A stretch of 64,000 bases of DNA. It comes from Lojkania enalia (taxonomy: Eukaryota > Ascomycota > Dothideomycetes > Pleosporales). A program made the position numbers and the translations under genes. Under the pieces are notes generated by a model. It was not told the DNA's origin and made no database searches. It saw only the letters and a list, made by a program, of their open reading frames with translations. The stretch lies in NCBI GenBank assembly GCA_010094045.1, contig ML986587.1, positions 1 through 64,000 of the forward strand, in the 5' to 3' direction. This document shows, piece after piece, positions 11,035 through 22,584 of this stretch (position 1 is the stretch's first letter; the number at the start of each line of letters is the position of its first letter).

Positions 11035-12359
11035 CTCAAAGCGAATCGGGAATCAGATATGAGGTTGAAGGGTGTTTCGAGATTTGTTGTTCGGTGGCAT
11101 GAGGAGGGGCACTGAATTTAGCTCGCTTTATTTGTTCGTATCGGGCCATGAATAGCGCCTTGTCGCTCTTTTGTGGCACCGATAGCCCTGGCGCGGCGCG
11201 ACAAAAGTTTCTCCCATCAGGTTTGTACGACAATAATTGCGGAAACGGATCATTAAGCGCAGATTCGTATGGAATTCAAAGTGGGTCATCATCGATCAGA
11301 GATTAGTAGACCCGGAATCCCCGCATTCCCGCGGTCGCAATAAGCATTCTTCAATATCACCAAACTGGAGATGCTATTGTGACTCAAATAAAGTTCAGGT
11401 GGAGATGTTATCCTTCTCAATTGGGATTAGGAGATTCTACTCTCATCGCTTTCCCAGGCCCTATCCTTATTAGCGTACCAACTAGCCGCGCCAGTTCCAG
11501 ATGAATTGCATTATAGGTTAATAATGTGCGATGAAGTTAGGCATCCATGAGATCCAAAGTCTTATAGCGCTTACACCTTAACTTTCTAGATTTTAGGAAT
11601 ACGCACAGTCCGGACAAGTGAGGATGGGGGATTTAAAAGCAAGAACGCCTCTGCCTTTTTTTCACGCGCTTCGTTGTTTCATTATTGCTTGAACGCGAGG
11701 ATTTAAAGCAAGAATAATCCGTTTCACAATGGAAAGAGTCCGCGCAGCCCTAAACTCGGACGAAATTCTCGAGCAAACATCTCCGGATTATGGTCGCAAA
11801 AGCCAAGTATAATCCGCACATAAGAATCTTGATCTGCAGGTTGTAACGCGCCTGAAAACACTCGAGTCGCTTTGAAGGCTGCTCAAGATGTTGAAAGAAA
11901 TAGATGTCGACTTCAACGTTAGAGGCGGAGGCTGCGGTTCTACTTCCTCTAGGGGAACCTTGATTAGCATGTCCGCTTTTTATAGATTCGAGTTCAATCA
12001 AGAAGATGAAACGGCAATTGTCGAAGCCGGCCAATTATGACGACATGTGGATGCCAAAGTCGAAGAGTTTGCTCCTAGCTACTCCGGTATGTCAATTTCT
12101 AAACATTGCAACGGTAGCTGATCCTCGTAGTTGTGGGTGCACGTTGTACATATGTTGGTGTGGGCAGTGGCACGCTTTCAAGAGGCGTAAGTTGAATGTC
12201 CGGCGACCTTGGATTGACGTCCGACCCGCAAAATAGGTTGCATTTGCAGATTGTAAAGATGAATGGCGAGGTGCTCTGAGCCTCCGAAGATTCAGAGCTT
12301 CTTTAGGCCCTTTGCGGCGGAGGTGGAAAATTTGGTGTGGTAACAGCATCCAAGTTGAA
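11035..12359. other. gene-poor stretch
   Basis: Left part is the promoter side of the minus-strand DLH gene. I find no gene beyond short broken frames on both strands. Confidence 0.5.
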
Positions 12360-12680
12360 GACATAAAAGTACCCGAAGAGGGTATACAGTGGGACGATCC
12401 TCTACCCCCGCGGAGAACTTGATGCGTTAGCGAAAGCTATTCCAGATTTTGAAAAAAGAAACACTGATCCCAAGGCAGCGACGCATTTCTACTACCTAGA
12501 CATGACTCACGGAGCGTTCGCGCAAAGTCATCAGTTCCAGGCTTGGGTATCAATGTGTATGATGCTCATGGAGAAGAGCACGGTCGAGAAACATGCAAAC
12601 GAGTGCTAGAGATTCCCGGTGCGATCAATACAATAGCCGCCATGAGTTACCGTGAAGTGAGCGCATTGCGGTGAGTATCA
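12360..12680 (+). pseudogene. decayed coding fragment, possibly FAD-linked oxidoreductase
   Basis: Plus-strand protein-like segments in shifting frames: LDALAKAIPDFEKRNTDPKA, then MTHGAFAQSHQFQAW, then RVLEIPGAINTIAAMSYREV. The order and wording resemble the central part of fungal berberine-bridge/6-hydroxynicotine-oxidase-like FAD proteins, where a helix ending NTDPKA is followed by an IPxxxxxxxTxSxxE-like block. No FAD-attachment motif or intact frame is present, so this is a remnant at best and the family is uncertain. More protein-like but unassignable text continues to about 13,270 (LAVKRLADGAKEICDAYSV). Confidence 0.3.
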
Positions 12681-13730
12681 ACATTCTAACTAATAGTCGC
12701 GTTTTATTTTTATTTTTTATTTTTTTTTGGTACATTTTCCGGCTAGCTAAGGATTGCCACCTAAGCTAGTAAAGCCTCGCCGTCAGCCAATCACAACAGC
12801 TCAAATCAAGAACAACTAGTAGTATGAGTTCGAAAGGTGGCAATGTTGAGAGAGTCACTAACAATTTGAAGACGTCCTCAAGCTTGTTGGCCGTCAGACA
12901 AAGTAGATGGCGAGTGCAGTAGTCATTCCCGCCATTACCGAGGACTTGATTAAGCGGGCATAGAAATGGTTCGACGAGACACTCATAAAAGAGCCAATTC
13001 TAAATGCTGGCACTTTTAAGCTGATTGAGATGATGCAAAAAGGTGCGTTCCAAACTGCCAAGTCTCGCTCCGATACTGGATGACCTCGTCCAAGAGGTCG
13101 CCATATTTTGCAGCTAAGCACCGGAGTACTTAGTGGATGTTCGGAAGAGGTTCACAGGCTCGCAGTGAAACGCTTAGCCGATGGTGCGAAGGAAATTTGT
13201 GACGCATATTCTGTTGGTGATTGGGTAACTAGGGACTTGGGGGAGTTCGACGACCTAGTAGAGGTAGGATTTCTGATGGAAACCTGATTTAGTTGGCTGC
13301 TAACTATTGCAGATATTTAGAGAGCATATGGAGAAATTACGCATGATTAAGCAATGTGTGGGCCCGAACAATAAGCTGAGAGAAGTGTATGACCTCTAGA
13401 TATGTCTACAAGTGGCGAATAACTTAAGAGCATATTCAAATTGAATGTGTGCGCAATATCGCTAGAAACAAGAATCTTCTTGTCGCATAGGTACAGTTGA
13501 AGGCGCTTTCCGTCGGGAAAAGTCTCTGTGGAACTCTTCTCTTGTTCTAATTGTGGGCTATGCCCGATAACGATAGTCTGAATGATAGCCTCCTTCATAT
13601 GATTGGCCCGATATTGCAGCATCCCGATTCGGAACGTTTAAGAACTGCTTTCCTGACTCGAGAACCCACCTACAATCCTCCTGCATTGTTACATCAATCA
13701 AAGAAGCAAAAGTGAAATTGAAACTGTATA
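12681..13730. other. gene-poor stretch
   Basis: Starts with a T-rich microsatellite-like patch at about 12,701-12,728. It then holds broken plus-strand frames that may continue the decayed gene on the left, and ends with the promoter of the GNAT gene at 13,731. Confidence 0.45.
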
Positions 13731-14393
13731 ATGCCGCACTCTATAACATATCATGCACTTAAGGAGGGAATAGTGCCAGACCCACAAGCCGCAGCAAAAG
13801 CCCAGGAAGCGACTCACGATTTCATATTCAGGCCAGCTACACCAGCAGACATCCCAGCACTTGCGGACATGATTGAACGATCACTGCGCGGTCTTTCGAC
13901 AAAAGATTACACACCAGCCGAATTAGACGGATCAATTGGGTTTCTCTTTGGGCCAGATTCCCTATTGATCTCGGATTCAACGTACTTCATCCTTCACCCT
14001 GTCGCCTCCCCTTCCACAATATGCGCTTGCGGGGGCTGGTCATTCCGACGAACCCTTTATGGTGCAGACACAGCTCCCGGACGCAAACCGGAAGCGCGGG
14101 ATCCTAACAATGAAAGAGCGAGTATACGAGCCATATTCACGCATCCAGATTGGGCGAGGAAAGGATTGGGCACGATGGTGATGAGGTACTGCGAGGAGAG
14201 GGCAAGAGAGAAGGGATTTTTGGGACTGGAGATGGGTAGTACTCTTACGGGTGTGAGTTTATATGAAAGGTGTGGGTACGAGAAAAGTGGGAAGATGGAT
14301 GAGGTGCTGTGTCCAAATGGGGCAAAGATCCGAGTTGTGCACATGACAAAGGATCTAGCGGGATTTCAGATGTTCGATTCCCAGGCAAATTGA
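13731..14393 (+). CDS. GNAT-family N-acetyltransferase
   Basis: Single-exon gene of 220 residues. GNAT enzymes transfer the acetyl group of acetyl-CoA to an amine; the acceptor here is unknown. The fold is recognisable from its start, FRPATPADIPALADMIE (beta1-alpha1). The acetyl-CoA motif is ASIRAIFTHPDWARKGLGTM (R/Q-x-x-G-x-G/A form, about residues 130-150). A following GLEMGSTLTGVSLYERCGYE is the motif B region with the usual Tyr before the last strand. The start ATG at 13,731 opens MPHSITYHALKEG, and there is no signal or membrane segment. It stands alone between two gene-poor tracts. Confidence 0.9.
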   Translation: MPHSITYHALKEGIVPDPQAAAKAQEATHDFIFRPATPADIPALADMIERSLRGLSTKDYTPAELDGSIGFLFGPDSLLISDSTYFILHPVASPSTICACGGWSFRRTLYGADTAPGRKPEARDPNNERASIRAIFTHPDWARKGLGTMVMRYCEERAREKGFLGLEMGSTLTGVSLYERCGYEKSGKMDEVLCPNGAKIRVVHMTKDLAGFQMFDSQAN

Positions 14394-17300
14394 ATGGCGC
14401 AGAGCACGTGTATTGGAGCTCAGGGACGCTGTAGGGAGAGGGGGGAGAAATCGACTAATACTTATGTGAACATAACAAGGGTTCATAGAACTGAACTAGG
14501 AAGGGCTTAATGTTCTCAGGTGAGGTTGAATAGATTTATGAAGATGGCCCAATTATATAAGTATAATGCTTTGGTGAAACTTAGCGATCTCGAAAAGCGA
14601 ATTTGGCATAAATTATCCCCATACCACCTGACTAAATCACTCCACATCCTCTTAGTCTTAATTTCGCGAGCGCTGGTTTCCTCATGGTATCAACCCCGAG
14701 ACTTCTGTTTCCGTATATTTCCACTTCTATATCCTCTTCAACTCATTACGCGATACTATGCCAGAGGTCATAGCAGTGGTACACGAACTTTCCTGCGACC
14801 CCTAAATCTAATCTTGTAACCTTTACGGTGAACAGGTTGCAATATCCAAAAGTACTGCACACTAGTGGCTTCCCGGACGCTAAGGGCAATTTGGTTCTCT
14901 CCTATCGCGGCGAATTCTGTATGGGATTCAGGGCATGGAAGAAAATATAGACTGAAGCATTCTGCCAATCTGGAGCCACGAAGATTTGGACAAAACGATA
15001 TACAATGGCCTTGGTAGGTGCAAGGAATCTCTCGACTGACCAATATGAAATAACGAGACAAAGGAAGACGATGTTCCATTCTTATATCATCCTATCAGAA
15101 TATCATTGCCTAACCTTGATGAGGGCATGCATATTAAACAGATATTGCAGATGTGGGAGGCTCGGGAGAGACAGTCTTATTAGACCTCCTCATATTCACG
15201 AGCCATGAAAAATGACGGCTATATACGCAATTCTAGAAGCATTCAGGGATCAAGTCATATGTTCTATCATCAGGCGAGAAGAATATATCGGGGTCACGAT
15301 AGTTATTATTCAAATATAGCGAGTCGTGGGGAGGAATAGGGTAAATATAACACGGCACTGGATGGACGACTGCTCGACGTGGGTTAAGCGACAATATGCC
15401 ACCTCTCAGGTGTAGAATTTCCGAGCGTGAATATACGATTCGGCTTCGTGTCAGCTTCGTAAAGAACCGGACCAAGTGCATGTGCTTGTCCGATTGATTC
15501 ACTTCGCCATGCCACTATAGTCACATTTACCCTGCCAACATCTGCATTTTAACGGAGATACGATATCTCAGTCGCCAAACGTAGCCTCAGGGGCATTGTG
15601 TACATTGAGTTATGTACGAGTAGTATGTCCGGCTTGCGGCTGAGGATTGGGGCGTACGGATTTACGGAAGTGCGAAAATGCCGAGAAATTGACATGGGGG
15701 GTTACGATCGTAAGAGAGAGTGGCAGGCCAGATAGGACGATGGCTATAGAAGGTTCCGCGTTTACGAGGGCGACATGAGTGGGAGCTCAACTGTATCCTT
15801 GGCAACTGTGCCACGGACTAGCTAAATTGAATATTTTAGAAACTATCGCAATTTCAAGCCTGTGTTCTGGTCGAGACAGTGTGAAGCAATGAAGGATGAG
15901 AGGTGTTGATGCTAGAAGGGCGGAGCCGGATCACAGACAAGCCGGCGGACTTGGCAGGCCTAATCCATTTTTGGAAGTGTCTTGTTGTACGAAGTAGTAT
16001 TGTCGTGACACACTGTGCAATCTCCCGAATCAAGTGCTTCTTCAGTAGAGTAAGCATAATATCACGAGCGTTATTTCTGATGAAATCCCTTTAGGAACAC
16101 AGTATGCCTTTGTGTAATTTCAGATAGTTGAGGGAACAAATTAGCGGGCACTGTTGTAGGTACAACCTAAAGGTGGCAAGACTACTGTGATAGTTAGGAA
16201 TTTATTCAGGCGTGGCGTCGGGTAGAAGACAGCCCGGAAACAGCAGTATCACTTAGTGATACAGGTATCACGTGAAATCCGCGAAGGGTTTAGTTCGTAG
16301 TCGCCTGGTCCCCACCATGTTTGTAGGAACTTTAATGCCAATTTCCATCTGACCATTCTCCTCTGCAGTGCCATTATCGAATTCCTTATCGATTTGCCGG
16401 TCATTCCAATTATTACCCCCTTGATGTTACCTCGGAGGGTCTTCACCTCCTTCTACGGCAATCTAGAAGAGACAGTGGTGTCTGGAACCTAGGTTAAACA
16501 GTTGCTAGTGCACACATTAGCCTATACGATGATCCCCAACTACTTCTCTGGCGATGTAGGATCTCTTGTATGGCCGAAGCGGCCCGCTCGAGTTTCTAGA
16601 AACGCATTACTTCCTGACAGATGTTGGCATCTCGATTGATGACCTCGGAGAATTTCGGGTTACTGCATGACGTTCTGTTCTGCTTTGAATCCTGGGTATC
16701 CAAGGCCTGCAACCCCTAGCGAATGGATGTAGTCATGCTTCTCCGCAAATCATAGGGTATTTCGCGGCGTTAGGTGATTCGTGGAAGTCGAATTGCGGCA
16801 ATGTCGCTCATATGAGGCTGCTCCGACCCGCGCGGCAAAAGTCCTGGTTAAGAGCTCATCACACGATCGCGATATGTTCTACCCAACGAAATCAGTCCTT
16901 TCCTCCGTTCAGAAATCAAAACCAAGCACGACCAGTCGCTCTAGCTCTATGAATATTACAAACAGACTAGCTTGCACATAAAACTATATCCAGGATGCTT
17001 GCATTGTCCAGCATGCCCACTTGTCACCATCATGAGAAGCCCGGTATCCGTCGCGCAAAGATGCACCTAGGCGATCAAACATCTTTACAATCGCTCTCCT
17101 CCTTTCATTTCCACATTAGATTATCTAGTCGTCGAACAAAGCCCGCCCCTTTCCTCAATTGTCATGGGAAGTTAGTCCTTAGACGGTGTCTAAGCAGGGA
17201 TCGGCAGCACCAATATTAACGCAGACTGCAATGCTTGCAGTAACCCCAGCGATATCTCACCAAGCCTTGTCAGAAGTGCGTGACACGAAATAGCCTGCCA

Positions 17301-17856
17301 TGCGCTCGCGAGATGATGTTGTCACCGTCAGTATCTAGGCACCATTTCAAGAGACGTGCAAGCCGCTCGGATTCTGTCGCACCGAACTACCACATTTCTT
17401 AGCTTTAAGCCTTCGATACAAACGATATCCGTTCTCTATCCGTCGTCGCATTAGGCGCATTGCCATGTAATAGTTGTGAGGCCAGTGCAGAGCAAATTTG
17501 AAGACAACTGCACACATTTTACGTCGCGCTCTATAGGCGAGAGAGAGGGGTCGCTCTTAAGAAGGCCAGTATAAAGAAAAGGGTATTATAGAGTGTCACT
17601 CCACCCACGTGAATCATGATTTTTCTCTTGTTACCGGGCTGATCATCCGTGCAGCCGTTTGGTGCTTTATTCGGTTAAGAGTGCTAAACAAATTGCGGGG
17701 GGACCAGGTCCGGCTGTCCGTGCCTGTTGATTGACCTGGTGGGCCAGGGTATGGTGGCTGCAGAACTCGTTACAGCCGTCTATATCAGAATAGCCACCCA
17801 CAATCTCGCGCAGGTTGGTTTCGCGATTTCTCCAGCAACGTCAGGTTGTCGTCGAA
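14394..17856. other. 3.5-kb gene-poor tract
   Basis: No supported gene. Frames are short and broken on both strands. A membrane-like segment near 16,330-16,450 (+, ILLCSAIIEFLIDLPVIPII) may be a remnant of a multi-pass protein but cannot be assigned. No terminal repeats or target-site duplications could be identified by eye. The right end is the promoter of the rhodopsin-domain gene. Confidence 0.5.
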
Positions 17857-19424
17857 ATGCCTTACTACCCGCTCCAAGTCACATGCCTGGCGGTGATAGC
17901 TGGCACGCCGGCGCTGGCGTCTATATTCGTTGCTTTGAGAATATACACAAGACGGAAGCTCAATCTACGGATAGGATGGGGTAAGTGTGGTCCGCCAGCT
18001 TACCTCGACCGCGCTGACTGTATTCGCAGACGACTGGTTGATCGTGATCCCATTACTTCTTTCAATTGCATTAATAGGACCTTCTTTCAAGCGTAGGTTT
18101 CTCATGCATCACCTTCGAGTTGCGTGAAAGTTTTAACAACTCTCAAGACGTTAAGATGTGGCATGTGGGCATTCACATTTGGCAAGTCCCGCCGAACGAA
18201 ATCGAACCAGACTACGATGAGTATTATGCGGTACGTATTGCCACAAACTATCGCCTCATTAGAGATTAATTCCATCTAGGTAGTAATGGCCTTCAACCTC
18301 CTCAATATACCAATATTACCTCTCGTCAAAGCATCGATCATCTTATTGCTCTTGAGAGCGGGATCTGTCATCGAATGGCTCAAGAAGGTCCTCTATGGCA
18401 TTCTCATCTTTACAATAGGAAGCGCGTTGGTTCCGTGGTTCTTGTATATATTCATTTGCCCACCTCGAACTGGAAATACATGGGCACCCAGGACATTTGG
18501 GGGATTACATTGCATGGGAAGGCATCGCATGGGCGAAATGCTTATCTGGGTTACCTGCGCCAACCTACTGACCGACCTACTCATCTTTCCGATTCCTTTC
18601 ATCATAGTCCGGCGAATGATGAGCGCGCGGTTACGATCGAGATTAGTGGTTCTAGCAGTATTCACCTCAAGCCTAGCGTAAGCCCCTCCCGCCAACGAAA
18701 CCTCGAACAGCCCTCTAATCAGGCCTTCAGTGTCGCAGGTATCGGCGCCGCCAAGATCTATCTATCGTATCGTGACCGTCTCTATAGCCTTTTCAAAGCT
18801 GATTGGACATATCAAATCGATTACTGCATTAATCACATCGAAAATAATGTCGCCATCATCGTGGCAAACGTGCCAATCCTCCGCGGCCTCGTCACACGTT
18901 GGGTGTTCAATTTCAGAACCAAAGCCACACCCATAGAGCCAGAATTTAGGAATGATTGGCAGTGGAGCTCCTCTAATTCTTCAGCATTCACAAAAGTTGC
19001 GAGAAAGAGCCGAATTGCGCAGAAAATTATGCCCTGCATTCAGGAGGATTTTACCTCTAGCTTGGACAGGACAAAGAATGGTGACCCGGACTTCCCACCA
19101 AAGATCGTTACAACAGATTACCGCAAAAATCGATCACAGAAATCCCGCAAGTCAAGGAGAAATAGCCTTGACAGGAGATATGATACCGCAGATAGTTGCG
19201 AGAAGGGCGAGGTGCTAGAGACAGTGAGGAGTATAGGAAGCTTGGGCTCAGCACCAACACTTGTGGAAACAAGAGAGTTGGAGTGGAAGATTGCGGAGGG
19301 AAGCCCAATGTCAAGTCCCAGGAGGATATCAAGTCCTACATTGAGTCCCATTACACCATTGACACCTTGTCTGCTAAGAGGAGTAGAAGACGACAACGAA
19401 ATATACCCATACCCATATCCTTAG
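17857..19424 (+). CDS. rhodopsin-domain (SAT-like) seven-helix integral membrane protein
   Basis: Member of the large fungal integral membrane family annotated as rhodopsin-domain proteins (PTH11/SAT-like). No biochemical function is known for most. Exons 17857-17980, 18030-18092, 18148-18230, 18280-18677 and 18731-19424 give 453 residues. Intron 1 restores GWDDWLIVIP (the family's DD-W/Y-L signature), intron 3 restores DEYYAVVMAFN, and intron 4 restores SSLAVAGIGAAK. Intron 2 (GTAGGT to CAAG, 55 nt) is the least certain. Helices are visible at about residues 5-25, 41-60, then FNLLNIPILPLVKASIILLL, YGILIFTIGSALVPWFLYIF, MLIWVTCANLLTDLLIFPI, VVLAVFTSSLAVAGIGAAK and NHIENNVAIIVANVPILRGL. The last 150 residues form a Ser/Arg-rich cytoplasmic tail. 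Signalling or biosynthesis-associated roles would be speculation. Confidence 0.85.
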
Positions 19425-21539
19425 ATGATACCATAGCATAGCAAATTCAAATAATCATTATCATAAACATTGCCACTATCATACCAAAGCTTGAATATTG
19501 TTGGCTGTAAGAAAGCCTCTCATGTAGTCTCCAGCCTTATACAATCTCATCAAGCAGCTCACATACTGTACAGTCTATTTACAAGTACCTATAAACTCAA
19601 CTATAGCTCCGCTGCCTCTACAATTGATTATCGGAACCTACCTTCCCCTACCTTTCACCAGACCTAACACTCCCAGCTATTCCCCTCCACAAGGCAACAC
19701 AATCACTACACACGCCACCACAGCTCAGACACAGACCACCTAATGCTCTTTGCCGGCGCTTAGGCCCGTTTACCGCATGTCAATCATGAGTCTGCAGGGT
19801 CCCGCGACCAGGTTTCCACATCCAATTCTTCCAAGCTGTGCGTCCTTCATTCAGCTTCCCCAGATTTTTCCAAAACGGACCTCGGCATCTACCCCTCCGG
19901 AAAATATGGCTGTACTGCTTGGGTAATGGAAAAAGAGCTTTAGGTGGAGGAAGCATGCCGGTGTGGGGTTAGTTCATGGAGGAAAACAAGGCCCGGCCCA
20001 TATGACAAACGAGCGGGTTAATGTTGAAGCTCGTTGCTATTACTCTTCAAAATATCAACCGGAGTCAGAATGCTTACCCTGTATGCTCCGTACAACGGAT
20101 GAGAGTTCCTTCTCTAGTCAAGTCTATTTCTCGATATAGTGAGGGCAGAAATAATGACAATTTCGCTATAGCTGCAAGGACAACATCACTAGCTTCAAGA
20201 CCTAGGAAAAATGTTCTCGACCAAGAACCGGGCTCGTATGTCAGCTGTCAGGTCAGGTCCACGGAATGGCTACTTGCGTGTCGGTGCTCTCTCGCTTCTG
20301 CGTGTGACTCGGACGGCCCCAGATCGCCATCCGGCCGGCTTCCAGACTCCACCATTCGTCTACTGGTATCTACTCCGTATCCCTCATTCTCAGAGTCACC
20401 CATATAACCCAAACCTACCTCAATGATTGAGGAAAACCTCAGTTGGTGTATATATTGGTTGACTTCGGCAATCACCCAAACCAACCAAATCCATTTCGTA
20501 ACCCAAGATCCACGCTCTTTGCCATTGTGTTAATGAACGCGGGGCAAGTCTCGCCGCATGCCCAAAAGGTGCCAGGGGTATGCCTCGGTTGATATGGATA
20601 AAGTGCCTACTACCCACCACCACCTCGCGCGTAAAAATTTGCAAGTTGGCTAAATTAAATTAAAAAGGATACCCATGTTGATACGTGTGCACAACCCGCA
20701 TTCAGACACGCGCAGACCAAGGTCAACCGACTGTGCGAGTTTTTCCAGTGAGGAGGGAATCCGAAATATTGGATTTCATGCAGAAATTGTATTCTTGTGG
20801 CGGCATCGGCTATCGCGCCTCGGCATCACTACTAGTCAGATACGAGTTCGAAAAAGGGCACCATGATGCAAAGACTTGAGATGAACAGTTTGTCATTGTG
20901 AGCCTAGATAATGGTTCGGCGATGCGGTCTTGCCGGCGAAGTTTGAAACTTCATCTCCACATTTGCTCCTTGTGAAACCGCTTGTCCTCCATACAAATCA
21001 AACTTCAAACATTGACTTTCTCGCAGGTGCATACACGCGAGATACATGTCCAAGCGAAGATAAGGCGTATGTCGCCATCATTAAAGCCTACCGAATGCGA
21101 ATGCAATATTCAATGCACATAAGCTGAAGGAACAAGATGCCATCCATTGTGATAACAGGACAGCCCCAAAACGCCGCATCCAGACCAAAACCCGTACTCG
21201 ATAGCATCGAGGCCTCGACATATCAATGAAAATGGGCGTTCATAACGTACATCCTTGCGCCTTTTGTTGAAGTGGTACAGAGAAGTAAGAGAATTTTGTC
21301 GTGAAAAGGTAACCGCCTGTAATGGTCGTTGGGAAGCGTCGTCGAGCTTGGCATAACAATAGGCTCGTTAGTAGTCGAGTATTAATGGTAGGGTATCCAT
21401 GCATGAAGCCAGACCGGGCGTGGCGTCACCTGACGCTACCGGAGCTACCGACGATAGCTTTGGTAAGATGACGGGAAAATTTGGAGAATTGTCGATCGTA
21501 AGAGGCTGGTCGCTGCGGCATGCAGAATCGTCACAGACG
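19425..21539. other. 2.1-kb gene-poor stretch
   Basis: Between the convergent rhodopsin-domain (+) and GH45-like (-) genes. No coding region is supported; the longer open frames (for example 20021-20407) lack any family resemblance and are rich in Ser/Arg, as expected of chance frames. Confidence 0.5.
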
Positions 21540-22467
21540 CTATGCCGATAGTACTCCAGCGGTGATCAAAGTGAGAAAGGTCAGGGTAGCTGCGGTTGGG
21601 GAGAATGTGAGCATGGATCCAGAATTTATGCCTCCTGCTTTTGCGAATGCAGAGTCAACGGAACTGTCGTCCTTGCGAGTGCAGCCCGTTATTTCAGTAA
21701 GCTCGCTTGGACATACAACTCGCTCGAAAGTTGCACTGTAAAAGTTGAGAAATTGGCTTGATAGCAAAGCTGTAACAAGTAGACATACCTTGGGTACGAC
21801 GCATCCATAAACCAGTCAAATCGCCATTGACATCCGGCCTGTAGCGATTCCGGTAGGTTGTCACAGTCCTCTCGCGACGCGACACCTTGGTTGGTCTGGC
21901 CAAACACACTCTGCTCAACGCCGAACTGAGAAGCACAGGCATCATATGACGTAGTATTCCCTCCGGGTATCTGCATCACATTAGCAATGATGCCTCGGAT
22001 TGCGAGCGGATAGAACGTACTGCCAGGGAAAACCTATTGGTTGTGGTCACATCGTATGCAGTGTTGGATGCCTGGATGATCATGCTCTTATTTGTGAGAG
22101 GATCGCTGGTAAAGTTCAACCGGTAGCAGGCGCAACACCAAAAGTCCTCGACATGACCTGTGATGTAGATGCCCGCAAAGCCGTACGAGAATGTGTCGTT
22201 TACTGCCCATGGTTGCTGGTTTGAGCATGAGAAAGCGTCACCACCATTACAACCGGTTCCAGCATTGAAATCTTTCAGGGGGTTGTCCTCTTTGTTGCAT
22301 GTTTGAACGGGTTGCGAAAAATCGGCTTTGCCATTCCAGGAACAAGATGGTTTGCAACAGTCCCAGAAGCGAGTTGTCCAAGCGATTCCACTGGGCTCGG
22401 CAGACTGGACGAAGACCACGAAGAGATCCAGAAGAACGAGGATATTGCGAAGATAAGAGGGCGTCAT
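21540..22467 (-). CDS. GH45 endoglucanase-like secreted protein, catalytic acid replaced
   Basis: Glycoside hydrolase family 45 homologue; active members cleave beta-1,4-glucan by inversion. Exons 22021-22467, 21789-21970 and 21540-21735 give 274 residues. Intron 1 (GTACGT to GATGCAG) restores SLAIPGG, and intron 2 (GTATGT to TTTACAG) restores YPSATFERVVCPSEL. A signal peptide occupies about residues 1-22. The signature TTRFWDCCKPSC holds the catalytic base Asp36, the Cys pattern is complete, and GCQWRFDWF is conserved. In active enzymes the catalytic acid lies in N-H-F-D-L; here that block reads NRFSL (144-148), so Ser147 replaces the Asp and Arg145 the His. The assisting Asp in the preceding loop is kept (Asp139). 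There is no cellulose-binding module. Instead the C terminus is a small-residue stretch followed by a hydrophobic end (LTFLTLITAGVLSA), like a GPI-anchor signal. The upstream in-frame ATG at 22,524 would spoil the signal peptide, so 22,467 is preferred. Confidence 0.9.
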
Positions 22468-22576
22468 TGCGTGATAGAACAGCTGCAGACAAGGCAAAGG
22501 CCGGAGAGCATGACTTATTTGCAAGGGAATTCGTGGTGCCAGAGAAATCTATTTGAACCGCGCTAGGAACTGGGGG

Positions 22577-22584
22577 GTTATATA
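22577..22584 (-). promoter_or_regulatory. candidate TATA box of the GH45-like gene
   Basis: On the minus strand the sequence reads CTTATATAAC about 110 bp upstream of the ATG at 22,467. Position and match fit a TATA element; no transcript start is known. Confidence 0.45.

Noticed and set aside
18093..18155. Intron 2 of the rhodopsin-domain gene ending at the AG next to ATGTGG (18,155)
   Set aside because: That acceptor breaks the phase; the AG at 18,147 keeps the frame, so it was used, with lower confidence.
22021..22524. Earlier in-frame ATG (22,524) as start of the GH45-like gene
   Set aside because: It adds 19 residues before the signal peptide core; starting at 22,467 gives a normal secretion signal and leaves room for the TATA site at 22,577-22,584.
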